DNA of 64,000 nt from Arsenophonus sp045399315 (lineage in GTDB: Bacteria; Pseudomonadota; Gammaproteobacteria; Enterobacterales; Enterobacteriaceae), in NCBI GenBank assembly GCA_045399315.1, contig DAYVGO010000007.1, forward strand, positions 40,724-104,723. The letters are read 5' to 3'. Positions 38,858-49,988 of the stretch are shown here, one piece after another; positions within the stretch are counted from its first letter, which is position 1, and each line of letters starts with the position of its first letter. The translations under genes were made by a program, and so were the position numbers. The notes below the pieces were generated by a model. The model saw only the letters and a program-made list of their open reading frames with translations. It was not told where the DNA came from and ran no database searches.

Positions 38858-39155
38858 GATGATTTTGTGATTAACCGGCTAATTAATAAAAATTTTTTAA
38901 AAGCTATAAAACCTTTTTAATAGTATACACATGCAATCTGTAACATACAGCTTTAGTAACATTTTTAATGAAAAATCTGCATTATTTTTGAAAATAATTG
39001 CTATTTTTGCAAAGTGATTTGAGAAAAAATGATTAATAAATATCTCCATCATTATTTTTTATTTACCTCTTTCAATAATTGCAATTGTGGATTGAAAGTA
39101 TTTTTTGTGAATGAAATAAATAGATGATAAAAATTATGCATGGATGTTGCTTATT

Positions 39156-40899
39156 ATGCGCGCTACTATTTTAATTTCATCATATTATCGTAGGATCTTT
39201 TTTATTATTGATTTTGCTAAAGACAAACTCATCAATAGCAGAAAGTATGGAATGTCCTGATTGGCCTGAATTAATTTTGCGCCAGGAAATCAAAACAATT
39301 AATGCAAAATTAAAACTCTGGGATCAAGCTTATTATATTAATGGTCAAAGTCTTATTAATGACGAAGCTTATGATCAAAATTTTGTATTATGGCAGCAGT
39401 AGGCAAATTGCCTTTATCTCTCAATAGATAAAACTCGTTCGGTTTTTTTACCTGTCAAAGGAAGACAAATTCATCCAGTTGCTCATACCGGCTTGAAAAA
39501 GATAACCGCTGATGAAATCGCTCGATGGATAGTTGGTCGCAATGAAGTTTGGTTACAGCCTAAAATTGATGGTGTGGCGGTTACGTTGGTCTATAAAAAG
39601 GGTAAGTTGGTTTCATTAATTAGTCGGGGTAATTGAATCGAAGGAGTAGATTGGTTTAAAAAAGCAGATTTTTTATCGGTCATTCCCAAAACCATTCCAA
39701 ATTATGCCGCTCGATTAGTATTGCAAGGCGAATTATTTTGGTATCTATTGGTCACCAACAAGCCATTGCTGGTGGCTAAAATGCGCGTCATAAAGTTGCT
39801 GGTTGGTTAATGCGTAAGAATTTAGCCGCGCAAAAAGGGCAGCAAATTGGAATATTTATTTGGAGTTGGCCTGATGGGCCGGCGAATATGCAAACGCAAT
39901 TTGAACAATTAGAGAGATGGGGTTTTCCATTAACCAAACGCTATTCTCATTTAGTTAGTAATGTTGATGAAATAACTCAATGGCAACGGTACTATTATAA
40001 TCAATCATACCTTTTGCTACCGATGGTATAGTGTTAAAACAACTGCTATACACCTTAGGCCAATACTGGCAACCTGGTCTAAATAACTGGTCTGTTGCTT
40101 GCAAATGTCCAACACCGCATAGGGGTTACCCAGGTGAAAACAGTAAAATTTAATATAGGTAGAAACGGGAAAATTAATCCTATCGCTGTTGTTTTTTTAG
40201 TAAAAATTGATGGAAAACGTATTCGTCATATTAGCTTAGGAGCATTAACCCGTTGGCAAACGATGAAAATTTTGCCTGGAGATTCTATACAAATATCATT
40301 ATCAGGTTATGGTATCCCTAAATTTGATAAAATAGTTTGGCGGATTAAACAATGGGAAACACTATCAATACCAGAACCAAAGAATTATCATCAATTAAGC
40401 TGTTTTTATTATTCTAAGATATGCGAAAGTCAGTTTGTTTCTCGCTTAGTTTGGTTAGGGAAACAGCTTAAGATCAAGGAATCAGTGAGCAAAGTTGGTT
40501 AGCTTTAATAAGGGTTGGCAAAATAACCAATTTAATGGATTGGGCCACGTTAGCATTAGAATACGTCACTGAAATTGTAATTTTTAAAGCTAATAAAGGA
40601 AAATTTATATATCAACAATTTTTATCGGCCCAAAAATGCCTTTTTCATGATTGGTTAAAGGGGTTAGGAGTGCCTTTAGCAGAAAAATTTTTCAGCAAAA
40701 TAACCTGTTAGGCTGACTTATCATCTTCAAAAATAAACAGTGATATTTTGTCGAGTAAACAGCAAAAAAATTAGCACAATTTATTGAGAATAAAGATGTT
40801 AAACAGTTAGCAAAAATATTGCAAAAAATTAAGATAGATGAATTTTCTGATGATAATAAGTTGCAGTAAAAAGTTGCTAATTTGATTAAATCTATGTAG
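39156..40899 (+). pseudogene. ligB: Broken NAD+-dependent DNA ligase B
   Basis: LigB is a second, nonessential NAD+-dependent ligase of enterics, about 560 residues with a signal-like N-terminus. Recognised pieces: a hydrophobic start then CPDWPELILRQEI, HPVAHTGLKK, WLQPKIDGVAVTLVYKKG with the adenylated-Lys motif K-x-D-G kept, the ISRGN nucleotidyl motif followed by TGA, GWLMRKNLA, FIWSWPDGP, VAVKFNIG-like, RHISLGALTRWQ, ILPGDSIQISLSGYGIPK and CFYYSKICESQFVSRLVWLG. At least seven stops or shifts occur. The tail overlaps the convergent yicG end by a few bases. Its position after gmk is as in E. coli. Confidence 0.9.
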
Positions 40900-41520
40900 G
40901 AATATTAATCATTATTTTCATAATTAAATACGGTAATCCTAATCGATAACGAATGGCGAGTAGACGTGCGGTTAGACCAGCTATCAATGTAATGATAATA
41001 ACTATCTCTTTAGGTAATGGAGTATGTATTAAAGCTATATAAAGCCATGCCGCGGCAAAAGAGACGCCGGTATAGCTCTCTTTTTGAAAGAATAGTGGTA
41101 TTATATTACATAACATGTCGCGCAACACACCACCGGAAACACCAGTGACAACGGCTGCAATAGCGGCGATGACATAACTATGATTTATATCGAGCGCTAT
41201 TTGAGCGCCGATAATAGAAAATACAAATAAGACCAATTGCATTCAAAATTAAAAATAGTCTTCGTAAATGTTTCATCATAGAGCAAGCCAGATAGTAATA
41301 ACTGCGGCACAAGCAACAATTACAATATATTCAGGATGCTTAACCCAACCAAGAGGATAGTGGCTTAATAGCATATCGCGTACAGAACCACCGCCAATTG
41401 TGGTTGCCGATGCAATAATAATGACGCCAAAAACGTCCATCTTACGGCGACCTGTGGCTAAGGTACCAGTCATGGCTTCAGCCGTAATACCAATGATATA
41501 GAGAGTATACTAAGTAACAT
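40892..41520 (-). pseudogene. yicG: Broken YicG-like membrane protein (UPF0126/TRIC family)
   Basis: The start ATG at 41520 reads MLLSIL and then needs a frame change to continue IIGITAEAMTGTLATGRRKMD. IIIASATTIGGGSVRDMLL (first repeat) and VTGVSGGVLRDMLCNIIP (second repeat) are the duplicated G-G-x-x-R-D signatures of the family. Two more shifts near 41240-41275 separate the halves; between them MMKHLRRLFLILNAIG can be read in a third frame. E. coli YicG (205 residues) is a putative small-molecule channel next to ligB. Confidence 0.9.
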
Positions 41521-41657
41521 AATGATTTTTTGGATATGGCAAACTTTAAGGCTAAAAGTTGTATTATAAAAATAAAGTATTGACTAATATTTTCTTAATG
41601 TTCACATAGTCACATTATTTTTTATCTTTTACGACAACAAAGAATGCGGAAAATAAA

Positions 41658-42935
41658 ATGTTTTACCCGGAACGGCAAATTACTTTTGATAAACCTAATC
41701 ATCAACTTACTAATATAAATGTATGGACACCAGATAGCCATTGGAGCGCTTCTTTTACTGGATTAATTATAGAAGAAGTTAATATTGAAACACTCTAACA
41801 AAAACAGAACCATGGCGCTAAAAATGGAGCCTATGTTAGTGTTGCAACGGTAAGTAGTGAAGATCCGCCTAGATATGCTTTTATTCATGGTCCGGAAAAT
41901 CCAGATGAAAATTGGCATTACGATTTTCATCATCGGCACAGTGTGATTGTAAGCGATATAAAACCTGATGTCGCCGAAAATATTGAAGCAATGTGTATTA
42001 CTCCTCCTTTTTTAGCAGGAGCATTAAGAGGAGGAACCCATGTGCATGTCTTTAGTCCAGATAATACCAGACTTAGTTTTACATATAATGATCATGTGAT
42101 GCATGAGTGTGATGCTGTGCTTGATTTACGCAATGTCACAATTGTGCTCCCTTACCATGCTATTAATGTAGCAATGTCTAGGCAGAAAAAACATGAACGT
42201 GAATATAATGATTATTATTATTGTGTTGTGATCAGTGAAACAACACATATGCCAAAACCTGCTAGTGATAAAATCAGTCGTGCTTATGAAGAAGATTGGA
42301 TAGGTCAAAATGGATATGATAAAGCCAATGGTGAAAAGCAACGTTGGGCGATAGTATTTATTGGCGATACTCACTCTTTACAGGGAGCAATTGTAGCAGA
42401 AATTTTTATTGTCGATTTATCTGAAGCTGTTGAAGAGTATGTATTGCTGGTATTAAGCTAATTCAAGGTACGGAAACTACCATGCCAGTGCCACCTAAGG
42501 GGATTAAGCAACGTCGTTTAACCTATACCCGTCAACACAACTACCCTGGAGTCATTAATCACAGCCACGTCATTGGCTTCGATCTTCGCCCGATGGGAGT
42601 AAATTTGGCTGTTTAATGAAAGATGATATGGGTATTGTACAGTTTTGGCGTGTTTCTCCGATTAATGGTGCAATGCAGCAGATCACGAGTAGTGCATGGC
42701 ATATTCAGTCAGCTTTTAGCTGGGATAGTCAGGGTAGATATGTAGCTTTTATTTAGTGATAATAGCGTGATGTTATGAAAATTCCTTCTGGTAAATTAAC
42801 TCGTTTGATGAAAGGAGTGATGTGGTGCCATCCGGTGACGTGGTGGTTATCTCCCCTGATGATAGGAGTGTTACTTATCTACGTGATATTGATGGCTATC
42901 AGCAGATTTTTATTGTTGCGACGGGGATTGTTTGA
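41658..42935 (+). pseudogene. yidR: Broken YidR-like beta-propeller protein (DUF3748)
   Basis: The start at 41658 reads MFYPERQITFDKPNHQLTN, then NVWTPDSHWSASFTG; TAA follows after NIETL. The best piece (41943-42461) holds FLAGALRGGTHVHVFSPDN and LSFTYNDHVMHECDAVLDLRN, which match E. coli YidR almost word for word (LRGGSHVHVFSPNGERVSFTYNDHVMHE). Later VPPKGIKQRRLTYT, MKDDMGIVQFWRVSP and WHIQSAFSWDSQG sit in changing frames. The function of YidR is unknown; the WD/TolB-like repeats suggest a propeller. Confidence 0.88.
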
Positions 42936-42971
42936 TTTAAATATTTAAAATGCCTTCTCACATTATTGATG

Positions 42972-43721
42972 TCAGAAATTATAGGTCGCGCTTAACATAA
43001 TATCATGGGTTCTGAATTTGGTTTTTGAGTTAGTTTTTATGCAATCTAAATTGTAATAATCGACTTCAGCCTGGACAGCATCCAGATATTTGTAACTGAG
43101 ATCGAATGAAAAATTTTGATTAATTGTGTACCTGATCCCAGCCCCTGCTCTCCAGGCAAAGTTGTTGGTGGCATGAGAGCGTGACTGGAGAGGCGCTGTA
43201 CTAGTCCCTCCCGCTGGGATATTCACGCTTGCTATTTGGGATATTTTTTGGCTTATATAAGCATAACCTAGCCTGGCGGAGAAATAAGGTGTGAAATCAG
43301 ATGGATTTTTAAAGTCATAATAAGCGTTAAACATTAATGTGTTTAATGCTATTTGATTTTTAATTGTGTTTTTAATAGCAACTAAAATATTTTCACTAGA
43401 TTTTGAATAGTTATAATCAGCGTTTGCTCTGTTAGTAAAGTCCAGCTCAATTCTGGCTAGGATATTGAAATTGTCAAAAAAATCATAGCCCAAAGCGAGA
43501 CTAGTAGCAAATATTGCAGTTCTATGGCTATCTCCTTTTAGTTTCTCATAAATGTCGGTCGATAAATTAGTAAATGGGGAAAATTGGCCTACATTTGTTG
43601 AATTGAACGCCCATTTTATCGAAGGTATAAAGACAGTATTTATTTTCACTTACCAGCACAGTGGCTGGAATTATGCTATTAGTTAATAAAATTAATAGTG
43701 TTACGCTATTTATTTTGCCAT
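42972..43721 (-). pseudogene. Outer-membrane beta-barrel protein with signal peptide out of frame
   Basis: A 225-codon open frame (42972-43649, GTG first) encodes a mature barrel: alternating strands such as FATSLALGYDFFDNFNILARIELDF, YFSARLGYAYISQKI and NFAWRAGAGIRYTINQNFSFDLSYKYLD, ending SATYNF with the C-terminal Phe used by the Bam machinery. It resembles the Opa/Ail/OmpA-like porin-fold group; I cannot be more precise. The frame has no signal peptide, but upstream, in another frame from the ATG at 43721, a good one can be read (INSVTLLILLTNSIIPATV) if one base is added to the A4 run of ATGGCAAAATAA, and a second shift joins it to the barrel. So it is probably a young pseudogene. Confidence 0.65.
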
Positions 43722-44006
43722 ATTAATAAAATAAAAAATTGCATTTATCTTATAAAATAAGAGTTGCTTGCAGATTGAAAAGTTATATAAATAATGATTA
43801 GTTAAAATATGACCATCTTGCCTTTAATAATTCGATTTTTAAATTAAAGTCGAGTTAGATGACTAATATTAATAATATTGTATTATTTACTTATTGATAA
43901 ACAAGATAAATTTTATTACTACCAATTTTATCTATTTTAATAATCTAAATATGTAAGTTTGGATTAACGTTTTGGTTAAATAAGCACGACAGTAACCTCA
44001 TTAATG

Positions 44007-44364
44007 TTACTTAATTGTCACATTTTGGTGAGTGGTGTTTGCCACTTGATCGTTTTCCCAATATTGAACACGTTCTTTTACTGAGTGTTGGGATCCACTA
44101 TTATCAGTCTGAAAATAATCATAAGAATCATAAGGCACTAAAACGGTATCTAGCAGAGCAGAAAACGATATGTCAATCATGGCAAAGGGTTTTATCACCT
44201 AACCTATATCGCTATCTTTAAGGATCCTGGTATCGGCTTTGGTGCCTGAATAGTAACCTTGCTGGGGGCCGACATGTTTCATAATACTTGAGCAGCCAAA
44301 ACAATATGAGGCAAGCAAAAACATTTAACCTGAGGATGTATTTAAAGAGTATTAATTTTTGCAT
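44007..44364 (-). pseudogene. yidQ: Broken YidQ-like lipoprotein (DUF1375)
   Basis: One frame reads MFLLASYCFGCSSIMKHVGP with a lipobox-like Cys, then YYSGTKADTRILKDSDIG, a TAG probably replacing Trp, and MIDISFSALLDTVLVPYDSY to a stop at 44007. E. coli YidQ has ILDMPFTAVMDTLLLPWD in the same place. A shifted 5' piece may extend the signal peptide back to 44364. YidQ is next to yidR in E. coli. The family is of unknown function, with an outer-membrane lipoprotein location expected. Confidence 0.75.
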
Positions 44365-44566
44365 TAACTGTATAAGCCTCGTTTCTCCAGCCAAGTATGA
44401 ATTTTAATAATAAACATTAATGTTAAAAATACCAACTTGTTAATAAAAATAAACACTTATTAACAATTATTTTTGTTATATGTCCTAAGTATGGCACACT
44501 TAATGAAAAATTGATTGCATAAAAGTTTTGTTTCTTTGGAATGAGTGATTGATCTAAATAGATCGA

Positions 44567-45724
44567 TTAACGATTTCTATATTCTTTTGGGGTTAGTCCA
44601 ACATCTTTTTTTTTTAATAGAATAAAAATACTGTAAGGAAGGATAACCCCAGGCGGTTGAAATTTCATTAACTGGCAAAGAAGTTGATAATAATAAATGT
44701 TGAGTAGGTCTTAACTTTTCTTCATACATTATCCCGTGGATATTTTTTCCCATTTCTTTTTTGAAACATTTCTCAAGGTTTGAACGTGAGGTACCTACAG
44801 CATCAAGAACATGGTCAACTTTAATGCCTTTACAATCATTGTGATAAGTAAAATGTGTTGTTTAAATAACCGCAGGATCGGTAAGAGAATGAAAATTAGT
44901 TGAGCGACGAGCGATAACATTAGTTGGTGGGATTAATAGTCTTTGTAATTTAGGCAAGTTATTGTCTATTAATAAACGATGTAAAAGTTTAGCTGCTTGG
45001 TAACCCATTTGTTGTGTACCTTGTACAACTGAGGAAAGAGAGATACGAGACAGATATTATGTTATCTCTTCGTTATCAATGCCAATAATACTGATTTGTT
45101 CCGGAACAGGAATATTAATATTCTCACAAACTTGGAGCAGATGACTAGCTCTGGCATCGGTAACGATCCCGGTTTGGCAAGGTAAAGTTTGCAATCAGTT
45201 AGCTAAACAATGTTGAGCATACCGCCAATATATAGGTATTGATTTCGATGCCTGGATAGATAATATCCGCATATTTTTCATGTTTCATTAATTGTCGAAA
45301 AACATGTTCTCGTTCGTGATACCAGTGACGGTAACTGTGTGGAGGTAACCATAATAAGCGAAATGTTTTAGTCCTTTCTGCTTTAAGTGAAGAAATACAC
45401 GACGAACTAATTCATAGTTATCTGTAGCAACATAATGAAATAGCGGATAATTTTTTTCATCATAGTAAGAGCCGCCAACGCCTACAATTGGAATTCGGAG
45501 TTTATTCAATTGATTAACAATTTCAGGATCATCAAAGTCAGCAATAATCCCATCACCTAAATGTGGAGTGATATTTTCTACCCGAATATGAAAATCTTCC
45601 TCAATAAAGATATCCCAATTGCATTGGGTGGCTTGCAGATATCACCAATGCCTTTTATAACTTGTCGGTCGTATACTTTATTTGCATTAAATAATAAAGA
45701 GATATGATAGCATTTGTTAATCAA
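44567..45724 (-). pseudogene. xylR: Broken xylose operon activator XylR
   Basis: XylR joins a LacI-like sugar-binding domain to an AraC-type DNA-binding domain. Near the start NKCYHISLLFNANKVYDRQVIKGIGD matches E. coli (ITLLFNANKAYDRQVVEGVGE). The best open part is LRIPIVGVGGSYYDEKNYP and YVATDNYELVRRVFLHLKQKG (45288-45509). Later parts in other frames include TDARASHLLQVCE, ISIIGIDNEE, GYQAAKLLHRLL, LIPPTNVIARRSTN, the AraC helix SRSNLEKCFKKEMG and the end LTPKEYRNR. The A10 run near 44610 is one of the lesions. No xylAB or xylFGH is in the window. Confidence 0.88.
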
Positions 45725-45935
45725 TTCTTCTCTTCAGCTATTTATTTAATCATCAACTCTGTTAGAGCACTTCCTTTATTGTTTGAAAAGTTAAAAATGA
45801 TAATAACTTCACTGGATAAATATCACATAAGCTAAATTTCGTAATAGAGTTATTAAAAACAGGAATAACAACATTGTTACATACATAATATTTTAATTGA
45901 GATAAATATAACAATTTTATTTTTAAGAAAATAAT

Positions 45936-47064
45936 ATGTTTGCAATACTCTTTTGATAATGTTGTTTCACGACGAGGCACATATAGTGCTAAGTGGTGGG
46001 GTCACAATAACAAGATCGTACCTTTTTTCATATCTGATATGGAGTTTGCTGCACCTGATTTTGTTATTGATATACTTGCAGGTTTTAGCCGTAAAGGGAT
46101 TTATGGCTACACTCTCCTTAGTAATGATTGGCAAAGTGTTACAGCCGATTGGTACTAGCGTCATTATCAATGGAAAATCGATCTGCAGGATATTATATTT
46201 TGCCCACGTATTATTCAGGCTATTTCGCTTTATATCCAAAATTACACTCAGGTTAATGATAAAATAACAATATTATCACCTTGCTATAATTTAATAAACC
46301 AAGCAATTTTGATTAATCAACGTAATTTATTACAAAGCCAATTAATTTATCATAATAATTCTTATTCAATAGACTTTGATGACTTAGAAGATAAATTCCG
46401 TCAGTCTGTGTGCTTTATTCTTACTTCTCCACATAATCCAACCGGCACTGTTGGACGCAACAAGATTTAATAAAAATTGCTAATTTAGCAGAACAGTATC
46501 AGGTGCTTATTATTTTTAATAATCGTCAACATCAGGTCATTTCTTCATTTAGCAACTATGTTGAGCAAAATTCATTTATTTGTACTTCGCTTTCTAAAAC
46601 CTTCAATATGGCTGGGTTAGAGATTGCTAATTAAGAATATAAACAAAAATTTAAAAATTGTCTCAATGCAGCTGGGATCCACAATCCAGGCTATTTTGCT
46701 GTTCCGGCTTTTCTAGCTGCTTACACACAAGGAGATTTATGGTTATCTCAAATAAGATGCTATCTAGCTAAAAATCGTCAATGGGTCATTGAGCATTGTC
46801 AACTCTATTTTTCCTCAATAGTTAATTACACAAAGTGATGGCACTTACACGTTATGGATTAATTATCAGCGGATACAACTAACGGGATCGCAGTTAAAGC
46901 AATGGTTTCTTCACTTGGCAGAAATAGAAGTAAGTTGGGGAACAAGTTTTGGTTTTGTAGGTAATGGTTTTTTCCATATTAATATTGCAACACCTCGTTC
47001 GATATTAGAAGAGGTGTTTGAACGTCTTATTCGTGCGTACCAGTTTATTATCCAGGAGATGTAA
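45936..47064 (+). pseudogene. Broken MalY/PatB-like C-S lyase (aminotransferase fold)
   Basis: PLP-dependent cystathionine beta-lyase/MalY family, about 390 residues. It reads FDNVVSRRGTYSAKW, FFISDMEFAAPDFVIDIL and GIYGYTLL; TAG near 46156 ends the first piece. SPCYNLINQAI, CFILTSPHNPTGTVG and TSLSKTFNMAGLEIAN (with the PLP-binding Lys of SLSKTFN) follow in changing frames, and the end reads FERLIRAYQFIIQEM. The stop is three bases before the antiporter ATG, and GGAG within its last codons is that gene's ribosome site, so the two formed one operon. The pair lies between xylR and avtA, where E. coli has other genes. Confidence 0.85.
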
Positions 47065-47067
47065 GAT

Positions 47068-48324
47068 ATGCAAATACCAAGGAAGCCTACTCTATTAGAA
47101 TCCTTATTTCCTATTTTTACGATGGTTATCCTATTAGGTGGCGGATATGCTACTTTTGATCTCCCACCTGAACCACTTATTATTTTGTCGACTGTTATAG
47201 CTGGATTATTAGTGAAACGATTAGGTTATAGTTTTAATGAAATTATGGCATCGATTTCGCAGAAAATTGCTAAGACAATGCCTGCATTATTAATTTTAAT
47301 TTGTGTTGGATTATTAATTGGTAGATGGATGATTGGCGGCACAATTCCGTTTATGGTTTACCATGGCTTACAAGTGATCAACCCTACTATGCTCTATGTA
47401 ACGGCATTGATTGTGACGGCATTAGTTTCTATTTGCACAAGAACTTCTTGGAGATCAGCAGGAACGATTGGGGTAGCATGGGGGTTGCCATCGGCATGGA
47501 AGCTAATTTGGCGGCTACAGTAGTCGCTGGTGCTTATTTTGGTGATAGAATTTTCCCGTTTTCTGGTGATACTAACCTGGCTGTGCAAGCTGATCTCTAT
47601 AAGCATATTTGGCACTTACTCTATACAACATTACCTTCATTAATTTTGACCGCCTTTATTATGTTATTTTATGGTATGAATAGCAATTTAGTTGGTGAGG
47701 ATGTTTCAGAGAAAGTGGCTTTGATCACTAATAGCTTAGAAAATATTTATACTTTTAATTTGGTATTATTATTACCTGTTGTCATTATTCTTTACGGCTC
47801 TGTGACCAAAAAACCGACTATACCTATGATGTTAGTTTCTGCTATTATTGCTATGCTAAATGCTTTCTTTATTCGGTATTTTTCTTTGCATGATATTGTG
47901 AAAAGTATAGTTGATGGTTTTAATATTAGCATGGTTCAGGGAAAGGATTTTCCTGCGATTCTAGGTAATATTATTAAGTCGTGGAGGTATGAACTCTATG
48001 ATGAATACATTGCTGATTTGTTTTTGTGCACTTTCATTTGCTGGAACATTGATATTAAGCGGTGCATTGGAAGTTATTGTTAACCATTTGTTAAAATTAG
48101 TTTCGTCAACAGGAAGTATGATTTTAGCTACTATTGCTTGCGGATTAACGATGATAGATGTTACTTGTAACGGTCAAATCTCTATTCTTATTCCAATAGA
48201 GATGTTGAGAGGAACTTATATCGAAAGTGGTTTGCATGCTAAAAATCTTAACCGTACTGGTTTTGGTATTGTAAAACTTAATAAAGTAAAAAGAGCCCAT
48301 TTAAACACTGAAATTAAAATATAA
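47068..48324 (+). pseudogene. Broken NhaC-type Na+/H+ (or amino-acid) antiporter
   Basis: NhaC-family membrane transporter. The first frame (47068-47523) reads PTLLESLFPIFTMVILLGGGYATF and MPALLILICVGLLIGRWMIGGTIP, then loses the signature after LVSICT in what should be GTSWGSAGT; the sequence has RTSWRSAG. The second frame continues IGMEANLAATVVAGAYFGDRI and LLLPVVIILYGSVTKKPTIPMM, and the third LSFAGTLILSGALEVIVN, GSMILATIACGLTMIDVTCNGQ to 48324, where the tail is shortened or replaced. Two frameshifts and the mutated Gly-rich motif make it inactive. Together with the lyase gene it may once have handled a sulfur amino acid or its products; this is inference. Confidence 0.8.
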
Positions 48325-48594
48325 GTTGAGATTAAATAGATTGAGTCTATAATTTTAATAAATAGTGGTGATTATATATATCATACTAATTAATAACTGT
48401 TTAAATTAAACTAAAAAAGTAATAGTCTGGAATAGTGGTAAAAATATCGATTTATTGTTTAATTAAAAGAGAACACAAATATGTTGTAATAATTACTGTG
48501 TCAAAGAGCTCGGGAAATAGATCATTTCATCCGCCATACTCTGAATATGATTCTGTAAACTTTAAAATTCAAAGTCCTCGTTATTATTTTATCG

Positions 48595-48626
48595 CCTCTT
48601 ATCTTGTATAAGATAAGAGGTTTTTT
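48595..48626 (+). terminator. Strong intrinsic terminator without a clear gene
   Basis: CCTCTTATCTT and AAGATAAGAGG form a perfect 11-bp stem with a GTAT loop, followed by TTTTTTATT. It lies about 270 bases past the nhaC-like gene. It may end that operon or an unannotated small RNA; the segment 48480-48594 is less AT-rich than its surroundings but matches no RNA that I know. Confidence 0.88.
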
Positions 48627-48680
48627 ATTACATATAGAGTTATATTGCTTAATATATTTAATGAAATGATTAAACAAGTG

Positions 48681-49913
48681 TTATTGATAGGCAATTTTAA
48701 TTTCATCAGCTAAAATCGCAATACCTTGTTCAATTTTTTCCAATGGTAGAATGTAGTTCATGCGCATACATTAATTAGTATGAGGCCAGTGTTCATTAAG
48801 TCCCGGGAAAAAATAATCTCCTGGAACCATTAATAAACCGTGTTTTTTTAGATGTGAATAGAGTGTTTGATTGTTGATTGGTAAATCTCTAAACCAAAGC
48901 CATAAAAATATCGCGCCTTCAGGATTATGGATCAGGCAATGATTTTCTGGTATATACCGGCGAATAATTTCTACGGTTTCATTAACGTGTTGTTGATAAA
49001 AAGATTTTATTATTTCTTTGCAAGCTCCAATAGATCATTACGTTTAAGGATCTCTAACATTAATGCTGGGCCTGTACTGCTAGGGGGTAAACTAATGATG
49101 CCATTAATGTTACTAATTGCACTGATAATCGATTCGTTAGCAATAATAATACCACAGCGGCAGCCAGGTAATCCTAATTTCGATAGGCTCATGGATAGAA
49201 TAATATTTTCATTCCAGATAGGAGTTGCTTGATTAAAAAATAATACCAGGGAAGGGAATACTATAAGCACTGTCAATCAAAAGAGGAATAGCTTTGGCTA
49301 AAGCATCAAATTGCATAATTTTTGCATCAGTAATAATGTTTCCAGTTGGATTAGTTGGCCTGGAAACGCAAATAACCCCAATATTATCCGTTATTTTCAG
49401 GGATCCAAAATTAATTCGATATCTAAATTGGCCATTAATTAGACAGCAGGTTAATTTGCGGTTGATTGGTCACAAAAAGATCATGCTCAAGTCCAGTATT
49501 GGCATAACTAACATATTCTGGCGTTAAAGGAAAAAGAACTTTACGTTTTATTCCTTTATCACAATAGCCTGCCAGCATATTGAATAAATAAAAAAAGGCG
49601 CTCTGACTACCATTGGTTAGTGCGATATTTTTAGCACTAATATTCCAGCCCATTTGCTTATTTAACATATTTGCTAATGCTTCCAGCATGGTATCTTTTC
49701 CCTGTGGACCATCATAGTTACATAATGCTTTATTGAGCTGACCATTTTTAGCAATCATTGCTGAAAATATTGATCCATTGCAGGAATGTGTGCTGGGTTA
49801 CCTCCACCAAGCATAATGGTGCCCGATGTGCGTAAACCTTCATTTAGATCTTTCATTAAGAGAGAGATACTAGACAAACTAGAAAATTTTTTACTAAATT
49901 GTGAATGTATCAT
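48681..49913 (-). pseudogene. avtA: Broken valine-pyruvate aminotransferase AvtA
   Basis: AvtA makes alanine from pyruvate with valine. It starts at 49913 with MIHSQFSKKFSSLSSISLLM, then GLRTSGTIMLGGGNPAHIPAM. Conserved pieces: KALCNYDGPQGKD, ALTNGSQSAFFYLFNMLAG, FPLTPEYVSYANTGLEHDLF, VSRPTNPTGN, NENIILSMSLSKLGLPGCRCGIIIANES with the PLP lysine (SLSKLG), and near the end NYILPLEKIEQGIAILADEI. Frameshifts near 49435, 49270 and 49010 and stops near 49755 and 48770 break it. In E. coli xylR and avtA are a few genes apart, so local synteny is kept. Confidence 0.92.
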
Positions 49914-49988
49914 GTTTTTCTTCATAGCCATGCAACTGATTAGTAAATAACAACAATATCCTGCTGTTATCGTAGAATAGTGGTTTGG

